Shown here piece after piece: positions 18,391-27,631 of a DNA stretch of 64,000 nt (its first letter is position 1; the number at the start of each line of letters is the position of its first letter). Origin of the DNA: Qipengyuania intermedia (lineage in GTDB: Bacteria > Pseudomonadota > Alphaproteobacteria > Sphingomonadales > Sphingomonadaceae). Under the pieces are notes generated by a model. It was not told the origin of the DNA. It saw nothing but the letters and a program-made list of their open reading frames with translations, and did not search any database. The position numbers and the translations under genes were made by a program. The DNA lies in NCBI RefSeq assembly GCF_019711615.1, contig NZ_JAIGNS010000002.1:545501-609500 (forward strand), in the 5' to 3' direction.

Positions 18391-19422
18391 ATGGGACGCA
18401 AGCCGACTGGTCGCCCGACCAGTTTCGACATTGCCTATGCTGCCGGAGTATCGCAGCCGACCGTCAGCCGTGCGCTGCGCGGCGATCGCTCGGTGAGCGA
18501 GCAGACCCGCCAGAAGATCCAGCAAATCGCGCGCGACCTCAATTACACGGTCGACAAGAACGCATCCTCCCTTCGCTCCCAGCGCTCCAACACGATCGCC
18601 CTGCTTTTCTTCGAGGACCCCACGCCCGACGAAAGCATGATCAACCCGTTCTTCCTCGCCATGCTCGGGTCGATCACGCGGGCCTGCGCCGACAGGGGGC
18701 TGGACCTGCTGATTTCCTTCCAGCGCATGGAAGACGACTGGCACGTCAAATACCAGGACAGCCACCGTGCGGACGGACTGATCCTGCTCGGCTATGGCGA
18801 TTACACGACATATACCCCCAAGCTCCAGAAGCTCATCGCCCAAGGCACTCACTTCGCGCGCTGGGGTTCGGTCAGCCTCGACTCCAGCGGGGCGACCGTC
18901 GGTACGGATAATGTCGATGCAGGCCGCAAGGTCGGGGAACATCTGGTCGGTATCGGAAAGCGCGATATCGCCTTTCTCGGCGACGCGGATGAAACATGTC
19001 CCGAATTTCTCGGACGCTACACGGGCCTGTGTAAGGTCATGGAGGAGGCGGACCTCCCTGCGCCGCCGCGCTTCGATGCCATCACGACCGAAGAGGCGGG
19101 TTACGCAGCGGCCAAGGCGCTCTTGTCCAGCGAGATGGCATGCGACGCAATCTTTGCCGCAAGCGACCTCATTGCAATCGGCGCCATGCGGGCCATCGCC
19201 GAGGCGGGCAAACGCGTACCCGACGATATCGCCGTGGTCGGTTTCGACGATATTCCCGCGGCCAGCCTGACCACCCCGCCGCTGACCACCGTAACCCAGG
19301 ATGTGAAGGGCGCTGGCGAAACACTGGTCGAGGCGCTTCTGGCCCAGATCGACGAGCGCGACGTGAAGCCGCGCAAGCTGGCTGGAGAACTGGTGATCCG
19401 GGGCAGCACCGCAAAAAACTGA
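18391..19422 (+). CDS. LacI-family transcriptional regulator of the sugar locus
   Basis: This is a 343-residue LacI/GalR repressor. The N-terminal helix-turn-helix is at about 10-31 ([20 protein letters not shown]), followed by the hinge and a periplasmic-binding-protein-like sensor (about 65-340) with the typical [19 protein letters not shown] near the end. The ATG at 18391 has a very strong ribosome-binding site, GGAGGAGAGAG; the frame is open upstream but the longer form has no LacI homology. It lies between the receptor operon and the MFS gene and is the natural candidate to control both, responding to a maltose-like or transport-derived sugar. Confidence 0.93.
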   Translation: MGRKPTGRPTSFDIAYAAGVSQPTVSRALRGDRSVSEQTRQKIQQIARDLNYTVDKNASSLRSQRSNTIALLFFEDPTPDESMINPFFLAMLGSITRACADRGLDLLISFQRMEDDWHVKYQDSHRADGLILLGYGDYTTYTPKLQKLIAQGTHFARWGSVSLDSSGATVGTDNVDAGRKVGEHLVGIGKRDIAFLGDADETCPEFLGRYTGLCKVMEEADLPAPPRFDAITTEEAGYAAAKALLSSEMACDAIFAASDLIAIGAMRAIAEAGKRVPDDIAVVGFDDIPAASLTTPPLTTVTQDVKGAGETLVEALLAQIDERDVKPRKLAGELVIRGSTAKN

Positions 19423-19428
19423 CGCGCT

Positions 19429-19444
19429 ACGTATTCGTATACGT
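19429..19444 (+). promoter_or_regulatory. Candidate LacI operator upstream of the MFS gene
   Basis: ACGTATTCGTATACGT is palindromic at 14 of 16 positions around a central CG, as LacI-family operators usually are. It contains the CGTATACG octamer also present before the TonB receptor. It lies 79 bases upstream of the MFS start codon and 7 bases after the LacI stop. Binding by the adjacent LacI protein is inferred. Confidence 0.5.
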
Positions 19445-19522
19445 GTTTGCGCAAAGGCCTACTTCGTGCGAGCCATCGCATCGTGACCGGGCAATAAGTC
19501 CGGCCGGGGAGAGGATTGTACG

Positions 19523-21061
19523 ATGGCGACTTCGGCCGCACCATTACCGACGCGCAAGCCGCAGATGGGCTGGGGACAGCTCGCCAATATCAGCTTCGGT
19601 TTCTTCGGCATCCAGATCGGGTTCGTTCTTCAGAACTCCAACATGAGCCGGATATTCCAGACCGTCGGCGCATCGCTCGACGATCTGCCCGCGCTGTGGG
19701 TCGCGGCACCGTTGACCGGCCTGATCGTGCAGCCGATCATCGGTCACCTTTCGGACAAAACCTGGAACCGTTTCGGGCGCCGGCGGCCCTATTTCATGAC
19801 CGGTGCGATCCTGGCTGCGCTGTCGTTGCTGCTCATGCCTCTCGCACCTGCCTTCGGCGCGCCGCTGCTGTTTGCTGCGGCCTTGTTGTGGGTTCTCGAC
19901 GCCAGCCTCAACATCTCGATGGAGCCGTTCCGCGCGTTCGTCGGCGATATGCTCGACAAGTCGCAGCACGCCACGGGTTATGCCGTGCAGACCGCCTTTA
20001 TCGGGGCGGGCGCGGTGGTCGCGGCTATCTTCCCATGGTTGCTCGAGCAATTCGGCGTCAGCAATGTCGCAGCGGCGGGCGAGATACCGGATACCGTGAG
20101 GTGGAGCTTCTGGGCCGGCGCAGCCGCCCTGTTTGCGGCGATCGGCTGGACCGTCGTTTCGACGAAGGAATACAGCCCGGAAGAAATGGCTGCATTCGAG
20201 GCCGAACGAGAGGTCGAGGCGGGCCAGAGCGTGCGCGCTCTCGCCGCCAAAACCTACACCTCGGCAGCCATGTGGCTGGTTGCCGGTGTCGCCGTCATTC
20301 TCGCGGTCTCGCCGCTCGGTCTGGAGAAGGAAATCCTGCTGCTGGGCGGCTTGCTCGTCGCATACGGGCTGCTCAGCGCGATTGGGATCTCGATGGCCAA
20401 GCAGGGCAAACACGCCAATATGCTGTCCAGCATCGTCGGCGATTTTTCCGGCATGCCGGACACGATGAAAAAACTGGCCGTGGTCCAGTTCTTCAGCTGG
20501 TCATCGCTCTTCATCATGTGGATCTATTCCGGGCCGATCGTCTCGCAGTATTTCTACGGCAGCGCCGATCCGACCACCGTTGCCTATAACGAGGGCGCGA
20601 ACTGGTGGAACCTGATCTACACGGTGCAGAACGCAGTGGCGGCGATTGCGGCGCTGGCGGTCCTGCCGGTTTTGTCCAGGCGTATCGGCAAGGCGCGAAC
20701 GCACATGACCTGCCTGCTCCTTGGGGCGCTCGGTTTCCTCGGCTATTTCTTCCTGCGCGATCCCAACCTGCTGATCGTATGCGAGATATTGAAGGGAATT
20801 GCGTGGGCCTCGATCCTTGCCATGCCTTACGCCATCCTCGCCAGCAGCCTGCCGCAGTCGAAGCTTGGCATCTATATGGGGCTCTTCAACATTTTCATCG
20901 TGGTGCCGCAATTGCTGGTGGCGACGGTCATGGGAAGCGTGATGAACGCTTTCTTCCCCGCCGATCCGATCTGGACGATGCTGTTTGCCGCCGCAAGCTG
21001 GACGATAGCGGCGCTTGCCATGCTTCGAGTATCCATTCCGGGGGAGAGTGCCCATGCGTAA
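19523..21061 (+). CDS. MFS sugar transporter, SLC45-like (maltose/sucrose type)
   Basis: This 512-residue major-facilitator protein has about twelve hydrophobic helices. The loop 2-3 signature [16 protein letters not shown] (74-89) and the overall layout match the GPH/SLC45-like group that includes plant sucrose carriers and Caulobacter MalY. It probably carries maltose or small maltodextrins across the inner membrane with protons. The ATG at 19523 follows GGGGAGAGG. The 3' end overlaps the next gene by 8 bp, so it is cotranscribed with the GH13 gene downstream. A LacI-type operator candidate lies upstream. Confidence 0.92.
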   Translation: MATSAAPLPTRKPQMGWGQLANISFGFFGIQIGFVLQNSNMSRIFQTVGASLDDLPALWVAAPLTGLIVQPIIGHLSDKTWNRFGRRRPYFMTGAILAALSLLLMPLAPAFGAPLLFAAALLWVLDASLNISMEPFRAFVGDMLDKSQHATGYAVQTAFIGAGAVVAAIFPWLLEQFGVSNVAAAGEIPDTVRWSFWAGAAALFAAIGWTVVSTKEYSPEEMAAFEAEREVEAGQSVRALAAKTYTSAAMWLVAGVAVILAVSPLGLEKEILLLGGLLVAYGLLSAIGISMAKQGKHANMLSSIVGDFSGMPDTMKKLAVVQFFSWSSLFIMWIYSGPIVSQYFYGSADPTTVAYNEGANWWNLIYTVQNAVAAIAALAVLPVLSRRIGKARTHMTCLLLGALGFLGYFFLRDPNLLIVCEILKGIAWASILAMPYAILASSLPQSKLGIYMGLFNIFIVVPQLLVATVMGSVMNAFFPADPIWTMLFAAASWTIAALAMLRVSIPGESAHA

Positions 21062-22472
21062 GGTAATTCTATCGGTAGCGGCAGCGGCTCTGGCCGCAGG
21101 CGGCGCATACGCCATGTCGAACGCGCCGGAAGACCCCGGCAGCACGGCGTGGGAACCGCGGGATACCGTCACGATCGAACACCCGGAGTGGTCGCGCGAT
21201 GCGATCCTGTACCAGATCAATACGCGCCATTTCACCGAAGAAGGCACGTTCAAGGCCGCGCAGGAACAGCTGCCACGCCTCAAGGAACTTGGCGTCGACA
21301 TCCTTTGGCTCATGCCGATCCATCCGATCGGCAAGGAGAACCGCAAGGGCACACTCGGCAGCCCTTACTCGGTGCAGGACTATTATGCGGTCAACCCCGA
21401 GTTCGGCACTGAGGAGGAATTCCGCGCCTTCGTCGATGCCGCGCACGAACAGGGCTTCAAGGTTATCCTCGACCTCGTCGCCAATCACACAGCTTGGGAC
21501 AATGCCCTCCGCAGCGAGCATCCCGACTGGTACGAGAAGACCTGGGACGACGATTTCCGCCCGACCCCGTGGTGGGACTGGTCCGATATCATCGATCTCG
21601 ACTGGTCGCAGCCGGGTGTGCGCGAGCACGTGGGCGGGGCAATGGAATACTGGGTGCGCGAGTTCGACATCGACGGATACCGTGCCGATGTGGCGGGATA
21701 CGTACCGCTCGATTTCTGGGAGACCGCGCGTAACCGTCTCGAAGCAATCAAGCCGGTCTTCATGCTCGGCGAAGTCCAGCAGACAGCCTTCCACCACAAG
21801 GCCTTCGATGCGACCTATGCGTGGGACTGGCATAACACCACGAAGAACGTGGCGCAGGGCAAGGGCAATGCGACCAGCTTCTATGGCTATTACGCCGAGA
21901 ACGAGAGCCTGTGGCCGCGCTCGGCCATGCGCATGACTTACATCGAGAACCACGACAGCAATGCGTGGGAAGGCACGATGGAAGAGAATTATGGCGCCGC
22001 GCTCGAGGCGATGACCGCCTTGTCCTTCACGGGCGAAGGGTTGCCCCTGATCCATAACGGGATGGAAGCCTGCAATGCCAAGCGGCTCGAGTTTTTCGAG
22101 CGCGACCCGATCGACTGGAGCCAGGGCGAGGGGTGCGAATACGGCGATTTGCTTGTCCGGCTGATCGACTTCCGCAAGGCCAACCCCGCGCTGGAGAACG
22201 GCCAATGGGGCGCGGTGATGCACAAGGTCGAAAACAGCGCTCCCGAACAGCTCCTTGCCTGGGTTCGGGAAGAGGACGGGAACAAGGTGCTCGGCCTGTT
22301 CAACATGAGCGCACGCCCTTTGTCGGCCGGCTTCAGCGATGGACTGCCGGTAGGAACCTACCGCGATTTCGCGACGGGCGACGAGGTCGTCATCGCTCCC
22401 GATACGACGGTTGAACTTCCTGCGTGGGGGTATCGCCTGCTCAACAAGGGCGGTCGCCAGCCTTCCCGGTAA
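21054..22472 (+). CDS. Secreted GH13 alpha-amylase family protein
   Basis: This 472-residue GH13 enzyme has an N-terminal signal peptide (about 1-20). The catalytic triad is Asp212 (DIDGYRADVAGYV), Glu240 (FMLGEVQ) and Asp301 (IENHDSN), with the early barrel motifs DILWLMPIHPIG and VILDLVANHTAWD. Its short domain B and the NPEFGTEEEF segment resemble compact alpha-amylase-type enzymes. Likely periplasmic, it would cut maltodextrins after outer-membrane import. The start at 21054 is supported by GGGGGAGAG and overlaps the MFS gene by 8 bp. A 145-bp gap without recognisable structure separates it from cysD. Confidence 0.9.
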   Translation: MRKVILSVAAAALAAGGAYAMSNAPEDPGSTAWEPRDTVTIEHPEWSRDAILYQINTRHFTEEGTFKAAQEQLPRLKELGVDILWLMPIHPIGKENRKGTLGSPYSVQDYYAVNPEFGTEEEFRAFVDAAHEQGFKVILDLVANHTAWDNALRSEHPDWYEKTWDDDFRPTPWWDWSDIIDLDWSQPGVREHVGGAMEYWVREFDIDGYRADVAGYVPLDFWETARNRLEAIKPVFMLGEVQQTAFHHKAFDATYAWDWHNTTKNVAQGKGNATSFYGYYAENESLWPRSAMRMTYIENHDSNAWEGTMEENYGAALEAMTALSFTGEGLPLIHNGMEACNAKRLEFFERDPIDWSQGEGCEYGDLLVRLIDFRKANPALENGQWGAVMHKVENSAPEQLLAWVREEDGNKVLGLFNMSARPLSAGFSDGLPVGTYRDFATGDEVVIAPDTTVELPAWGYRLLNKGGRQPSR

Positions 22473-22617
22473 GCCTCTACGGCCCCGGCAGTTTCGAACA
22501 GGCTCTGCAAATTCTGCTTTCCGGCGGGCGACCTTTCGCTGCTTGCCGATGGGTATTGCGTGCCCCAGATTGACGGCTCCCCCGGCACGTTAGACCCATA
22601 CGCGACAAGAGACCTTA

Positions 22618-23526
22618 ATGTCCCTCACCCATTTGCAGCGGCTTGAAGCCGAAAGCATCCATATCATGCGCGAAGTGGTGGCCGAGGCGGACAAGCCCGT
22701 CATGCTTTATTCGATCGGCAAGGACAGCGCGGTGATGCTGCACCTTGCGAAGAAGGCTTTCTACCCGTCGCCGCCGCCGTTCCCGCTGCTTCACGTCGAT
22801 ACGACATGGAAGTTTAAGGACATGTACGAACTGCGCGAACGCAGCGCGCAGGACGCGGGCATGGAACTGCTGGTGCACCGCAATCCCGAGGCCGAGGAGA
22901 TGGGAATCAATCCCTTCGACCACGGCCCGCTCCACACCGACATGTGGAAGACGCAGGGGCTGAAGCAGGCGCTCGACAAATACGGCTTCGATGCGGCCTT
23001 CGGCGGGGCACGCCGCGACGAGGAAAAGAGCCGCGCGAAGGAGCGGATATTCTCGTTCCGCACGGCCACTCACGGCTGGGACCCGAAGAGCCAGCGCCCC
23101 GAGCTCTGGAATCTCTACAACGCCCGCAAGAAGAAGGGCGAGAGCATCCGCGTCTTCCCCCTCTCCAACTGGACCGAGCTCGACATCTGGCAGTATATCC
23201 ATCTCGAGAATATCGAGATCGTGCCGCTCTACTATTCCGCCAAGCGCCCGACCTTCGAATACGAAGGCGGCCTGTTCATGGCCGACGATATCGAGCGGCT
23301 GGAACGCGTCATGGGCAAGCGCCCCGAAATCACCGAGCGCTCGATCCGCTTTCGCACGCTGGGCTGCTTCCCGCTGACCGGTGCGGTCGAAAGCGAGGCT
23401 GCGACACTGCCCGAAATCATCCAGGAGATGCTGCTGACGACCACGTCGGAACGGCAGGGCCGGGTGATCGACAAGGATTCAGGTGACGCGTCGATGGAGA
23501 AGAAGAAGCAGGAGGGCTATTTCTGA
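22618..23526 (+). CDS. cysD: Sulfate adenylyltransferase subunit 2 (CysD)
   Basis: CysD is the catalytic ATP-pyrophosphatase subunit of ATP sulfurylase, making adenosine 5'-phosphosulfate from sulfate and ATP in assimilation. At 302 residues it has full family length. The PP-loop SIGKDS is at 32-37, and the downstream [16 protein letters not shown] and [15 protein letters not shown] motifs are those of CysD/PAPS-reductase-like enzymes. The stop overlaps the start of cysNC by one base (TGATG), so the two subunits are translationally coupled. Confidence 0.97.
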   Translation: MSLTHLQRLEAESIHIMREVVAEADKPVMLYSIGKDSAVMLHLAKKAFYPSPPPFPLLHVDTTWKFKDMYELRERSAQDAGMELLVHRNPEAEEMGINPFDHGPLHTDMWKTQGLKQALDKYGFDAAFGGARRDEEKSRAKERIFSFRTATHGWDPKSQRPELWNLYNARKKKGESIRVFPLSNWTELDIWQYIHLENIEIVPLYYSAKRPTFEYEGGLFMADDIERLERVMGKRPEITERSIRFRTLGCFPLTGAVESEAATLPEIIQEMLLTTTSERQGRVIDKDSGDASMEKKKQEGYF

Positions 23527-25433
23527 TGTCTTCCGATACCTACAAGACCGACGCGCTGATCGCCGAAGATATCGAGGCCTATCTCGACAAGCACCAGCAC
23601 AAGACGATGCTGCGCTTCATCACCTGCGGCAGCGTGGACGATGGCAAGTCGACCCTGATCGGGCGCCTGCTCTACGATTCCAAGATGATCTTCGAAGACC
23701 AGCTTGCGGCGCTGGAAAGCGATAGCAAGCGCGTCGGGACGCAGGGCCAGGATATCGATTTCGCGCTGCTGGTCGATGGTCTTGCAGCAGAGCGCGAGCA
23801 GGGCATCACTATCGACGTCGCCTATCGCTTTTTCGCGACCGAGAGCCGCAAGTTCATCGTCGCCGACTGCCCGGGCCACGAGCAGTACACGCGCAACATG
23901 GTCACCGGTGCATCGACCGCCGATCTCGCCTGCATTCTCATCGATGCGCGCAAGGGCGTGCTGGTCCAGACCAAGCGCCACAGCTTCCTGTGCCACCAGC
24001 TCGGCATCAAGAACCTCGTCCTCGCCGTCAACAAGATGGACCTGATCGGCTATGATCAGGAAAAGTACGACGCGATCATCGCCGACTACGAAGAGTTCGC
24101 AAAGAGCATCGGCATCGAGAGCTTCACTGCGATTCCGATTTCGGGCCTTGCGGGCGACAACATCACCACGAAGTCGGACAATACGGCTTGGTACGATGGT
24201 CCCACGCTGATGGAGCACCTTGAAGCGGTGGAGGTCCGTTCCGATGCGAACCTCGACAAGCCATTCCGTATGCCGGTGCAGTGGGTCAACCGTCCGAACC
24301 TCGATTTTCGCGGGTTCTCCGGCCTGATATCGACTGGCAGCGTCAAGCCGGGCGACCAGGTGCGATCGCTACCTTCGGGCAAGACCAGCACGGTCAAATC
24401 GGTCGTGACGATGGACGGCGATCTCACACAAGGGATTGCGGGCCAGTCGGTCACGATCACGCTCGAAGATGAAATCGACTGCTCGCGCGGGGATGTGCTG
24501 GCCGCTGCGGACAACCCACCCGAAGTGGCCGACCAGTTCGAAAGCACGATCGTCTGGATGGACGAGGATCCGCTCGTCGTCGGCCGTGCGTACTGGATGA
24601 AGATCGGCACGCAGACGGTCAGCGTGACCGTTGCCGAGCCGAAATACGAGATCAACGTCAACACGATGCAGCATCTTGCTGCCAAGACGCTCGAACTCAA
24701 TTCGATCGGCGTGAGCGAGATCACCACCGACAAGCAGATCGTGTTCGAGGCCTATGCCGACAACCGCGCGCTCGGCGGCTTCATCCTGATCGACAAGATC
24801 ACCAATCGCACGGTCGGTGCGGGCATGCTGCACTTCAGCCTGCGCCGCGCACAGAACGTGCACTGGCAGGCGACCGACATTACGCGTGACGATCACGCCG
24901 CGATGAAGAACCAGCAACCCCGCGTGCTGTGGTTCACCGGCCTGTCCGGCTCGGGCAAATCGACCATCGCCAACGAGGTCGAGAAGAAGCTGGCGCTGAT
25001 GAACCGCCACACCTTCCTGCTCGACGGCGACAACGTTCGCCACGGTCTCAACAAGGACCTCGGCTTTACCGAAAGCGACCGGATCGAGAATATCCGCCGC
25101 ATCGGCGAAGTGGCGAAGCTGATGACCGATGCGGGCCTCATCGTGCTGACCGCATTCATCTCGCCATTCCGTGCGGATCGACAGCTGGTGCGCGACATGA
25201 TGGGCGAGGGCGAGTTCATCGAGATACACGTCGACACCCCGCTCGAAGTGGCGGAGGCACGCGACGTGAAGGGCCTTTACAAGAAGGCGCGTGAGGGCAA
25301 GCTCAAGAACTTCACCGGCATCGACAGTCCGTACGAGGAACCGGAAGAGCCCGAAATCCGCGTCAACACCGTGGCGATGAGCCCCGAGGAAGCCGCGGAT
25401 TACGTGATTTCGAAGATCTTGCCGCTGAAATAA
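23526..25433 (+). CDS. cysNC: Bifunctional sulfate adenylyltransferase subunit 1 / APS kinase (CysNC)
   Basis: This 635-residue fusion joins an EF-Tu-like GTPase (CysN, about 25-440), which drives ATP sulfurylase with GTP, to APS kinase (CysC, about 460-635), which makes PAPS. GTPase motifs are GSVDDGKS (35-42), DCPGHEQY and NKMD. The kinase P-loop GLSGSGKS is at 472-479, followed by [15 protein letters not shown]. The fusion is common in proteobacteria. It ends 9 bp before the convergent thiolase gene; no terminator was recognised between them. Confidence 0.97.
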   Translation: MSSDTYKTDALIAEDIEAYLDKHQHKTMLRFITCGSVDDGKSTLIGRLLYDSKMIFEDQLAALESDSKRVGTQGQDIDFALLVDGLAAEREQGITIDVAYRFFATESRKFIVADCPGHEQYTRNMVTGASTADLACILIDARKGVLVQTKRHSFLCHQLGIKNLVLAVNKMDLIGYDQEKYDAIIADYEEFAKSIGIESFTAIPISGLAGDNITTKSDNTAWYDGPTLMEHLEAVEVRSDANLDKPFRMPVQWVNRPNLDFRGFSGLISTGSVKPGDQVRSLPSGKTSTVKSVVTMDGDLTQGIAGQSVTITLEDEIDCSRGDVLAAADNPPEVADQFESTIVWMDEDPLVVGRAYWMKIGTQTVSVTVAEPKYEINVNTMQHLAAKTLELNSIGVSEITTDKQIVFEAYADNRALGGFILIDKITNRTVGAGMLHFSLRRAQNVHWQATDITRDDHAAMKNQQPRVLWFTGLSGSGKSTIANEVEKKLALMNRHTFLLDGDNVRHGLNKDLGFTESDRIENIRRIGEVAKLMTDAGLIVLTAFISPFRADRQLVRDMMGEGEFIEIHVDTPLEVAEARDVKGLYKKAREGKLKNFTGIDSPYEEPEEPEIRVNTVAMSPEEAADYVISKILPLK

Positions 25434-25442
25434 GCGACGCGA

Positions 25443-26711
25443 TCAATCGACGAAATCGTCGACCCGCTCGATCACGATTGCCGGAGCCATGCCGCCTGCC
25501 GCGCACATGGTGACGAGGCCGTAACGCTTGTCCTGGCGTTCCAGCTCGTCGACCATGGTGCCGATCAGGATGGATCCGGTGGCGCCGATGGGGTGACCCA
25601 ATGCGATCGAGCCGCCGTTCACATTGACCTTGTCCCAGTCGAGGTCGAGGTCGCGCACGAACTTGGCAGCGACGACAGCGAAAGCCTCGTTGATCTCGTA
25701 AAGGTCGATGTCGTCCTTGGTCAGGCCTGCCTTTTCGAGGACTTTCTTCGCGGCCGGCACCGGGGCGTTCAGCATCAGCGTCGGATCGTCGCCCATGTTG
25801 GCAGTCGCGACGATGCGCGCGCGCGGCTTCAGGCCATGTTTCTGCGCATATTCCTTGCTCGTGACCAGAACGGCTGCAGCACCGTCGACCACGCCCGAGC
25901 TGTTGCCTGCATGATGGAAGTGCTTGATTTCGAGGTCGGGATATTTGGCATTCACGAGACCGGCAAACGTGGTTCCGTTCTTGTCGAGCGGGACGTTGGC
26001 GATCTTGGCGAAGGCCGGTTCCAGTTCGGCAAGGCCTTCCTTGGTCGTCTGCGGACGGGGATACTCTTCCTTGTCGAGCACCACGTTGCCGTCATCGTCC
26101 AGCACCGGCACGACCGATTTGTCGAAGCGGCCTTCTTCGATCGCTGCGGCGGCGCGCTGCTGGCTGCGATAGCCGACCTCGTCCAGCTCTTCGCGGGTGA
26201 AGCCTTCCATGGTTGCGATGGCATCGCCGCACACGCCCTGATGGCTCTGCGGGTGCTTGCGCATCAGGCGCTCGTTATAGCTGCCCATCATCGGCGGGCG
26301 CATTCCGGCGGCCATCTTTTCCTTCGACATGGCGGCCGTCAGGCTCATCATTTCGGTGCCGCCTGCCACCACGCAATCTTCCATGCCGCTCATCACTTGA
26401 GCTGCGGCGAGGGCGACGCTGGTGATGCCGCCGCCGCAGAACCGGTCAAGCGTCGTGCCGGACGAGGTGATGTCATAGCCTGCATCGAGCGCAGCCATGC
26501 GGCCGAGGTCGCCCGCCTGCATTCCGTCCTGCGTGCTGACCGACCAGATGACATCGTCGACAGTCGCGGTGTCGAGATCGTTGCGGTCCTTGATCGCCTT
26601 GAGACAGGTCGCGGCGAGGTGCTGCGGATGCATCGCCGCCAGCGCGCCCTTGCCCGGCTTGCCGATCCCGCGCGGGGTACGGACGGCATCGATGATATAG
26701 GCTTCGGACAT
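25443..26711 (-). CDS. Acetyl-CoA C-acyltransferase (thiolase)
   Basis: This 422-residue thiolase makes or cleaves 3-ketoacyl-CoA with CoA. Active-site residues are present: the acyl-accepting Cys92 in DRFCGGGIT, the NEAFAV motif, His in GGSIALGHPIGATG and the second Cys in MCAAGGMAPA. The sequence resembles degradative thiolases of beta-oxidation or acetyl-CoA acetyltransferases; chain length cannot be assigned. The ATG at 26711 follows GAGAGGAA on the coding strand. It is divergent from the enoyl-CoA hydratase and acyl-CoA dehydrogenase genes, suggesting one beta-oxidation unit around a shared control region. Confidence 0.93.
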   Translation of the reverse strand: MSEAYIIDAVRTPRGIGKPGKGALAAMHPQHLAATCLKAIKDRNDLDTATVDDVIWSVSTQDGMQAGDLGRMAALDAGYDITSSGTTLDRFCGGGITSVALAAAQVMSGMEDCVVAGGTEMMSLTAAMSKEKMAAGMRPPMMGSYNERLMRKHPQSHQGVCGDAIATMEGFTREELDEVGYRSQQRAAAAIEEGRFDKSVVPVLDDDGNVVLDKEEYPRPQTTKEGLAELEPAFAKIANVPLDKNGTTFAGLVNAKYPDLEIKHFHHAGNSSGVVDGAAAVLVTSKEYAQKHGLKPRARIVATANMGDDPTLMLNAPVPAAKKVLEKAGLTKDDIDLYEINEAFAVVAAKFVRDLDLDWDKVNVNGGSIALGHPIGATGSILIGTMVDELERQDKRYGLVTMCAAGGMAPAIVIERVDDFVD

Positions 26712-26755
26712 GGCGTGTTCCTCTCTCGTCTTGTCGAATCTTGCGGCTTTTGCCG

Positions 26756-26773
26756 GTTGACGTTTGCGTAAAC
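26756..26773. promoter_or_regulatory. Palindromic site between divergent beta-oxidation genes
   Basis: GTTGACGTTTGCGTAAAC has half-sites GTTGACG and CGTAAAC matching as an inverted repeat at 6 of 7 positions with a 4-base spacer. It lies in the 115-bp divergent region between the thiolase and crotonase genes. It recalls MerR-type LiuR operators of fatty-acid and branched-chain catabolism genes. That comparison is from memory. Confidence 0.4.
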
Positions 26774-26826
26774 CTCCCGCAGCAAGGGCGCAAGAACAGT
26801 TTCTATTTGCAATGGAGAGAGCGAGC

Positions 26827-27588
26827 ATGTCGGAAGAAGTCCTGACCGAAGTCGACAACGGTGTCCTGATCGTCACGATCAACCGGCCCGAAGCGAAGAA
26901 TGCGATGACCAAGGCCGCGGCCGAGGGGATTGCCGCAGCGATGGATCGGCTCGATGCGGAAGACGACCTGCGCGTCGGGATCCTAACCGGAGCGGGCGGC
27001 ACCTTCTGTTCGGGTATGGACCTCAAGGGCTTCCTGCGCGGCGAGTCGCCCAGCATCGAAGGTCGGGGTTTCGGTGGGGTCGTCCAGGCTCCGCCGAAGA
27101 AGCCGCTGATCGCCGCAGTCGAGGGCTATGCACTGGCCGGCGGTCTCGAATTGATGATCGCCTGCGACCTGGTCGTTGCACATAAGGATGCGAAATTCGG
27201 CATCCCCGAAGCGAAGCGCGGCCTCGTGGCGGCGGCAGGCGGCGTGATGATGCTGCCCGACCAGATCCCCGAACGCGTGGCCATGGAGCTGGCGCTGACC
27301 GGTGACTTCATCGGCTCGGAACGGGCTTACGAGCTTGGTCTCATCAACCGCGTGACCGATGGCTCGGCCCTCGACGGGGCGAAGGAACTCGCTGCCAAGA
27401 TCGCGGAAAACGGACCGCTGGCGGTTCGCGTGTCGAAGCAGATCATGAAGGAATCGCGCGGTTGGGCGATGGACGAACGCTATGACAGGCAGGCCCAGCT
27501 CATCGGCCCTGTGTTCGTGTCCGAAGATGCGCGCGAGGGCGCGGCCGCCTTTGCCGAAAAGCGCAAGCCGAACTGGAAGGGCAAATAA
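26827..27588 (+). CDS. Enoyl-CoA hydratase/isomerase (crotonase family)
   Basis: This 253-residue crotonase has the oxyanion-hole segment AVEGYALAGGLELMIACD and the later FGIPEAKRGL. The two glutamates of classical enoyl-CoA hydratase (LELM and IPEA positions) are both present, so hydratase activity is likely. The C-terminal PNWKGK is typical of family members acting in fatty-acid or branched-chain degradation. The ATG at 26827 is preceded by GGAGAGAG; an upstream ATG at 26812 would place that site inside the gene. It is followed after 43 bp by the acyl-CoA dehydrogenase gene on the same strand. Confidence 0.92.
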   Translation: MSEEVLTEVDNGVLIVTINRPEAKNAMTKAAAEGIAAAMDRLDAEDDLRVGILTGAGGTFCSGMDLKGFLRGESPSIEGRGFGGVVQAPPKKPLIAAVEGYALAGGLELMIACDLVVAHKDAKFGIPEAKRGLVAAAGGVMMLPDQIPERVAMELALTGDFIGSERAYELGLINRVTDGSALDGAKELAAKIAENGPLAVRVSKQIMKESRGWAMDERYDRQAQLIGPVFVSEDAREGAAAFAEKRKPNWKGK

Positions 27589-27631
27589 GCGCCCCATACC
27601 GACAAGAGGATAATCGAGAGGAACACCGCAA

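Noticed and set aside
22473-22617. Possible riboswitch or terminator before cysD
   Set aside because: No SAM riboswitch-like core and no stem followed by a T-tract could be found by eye.
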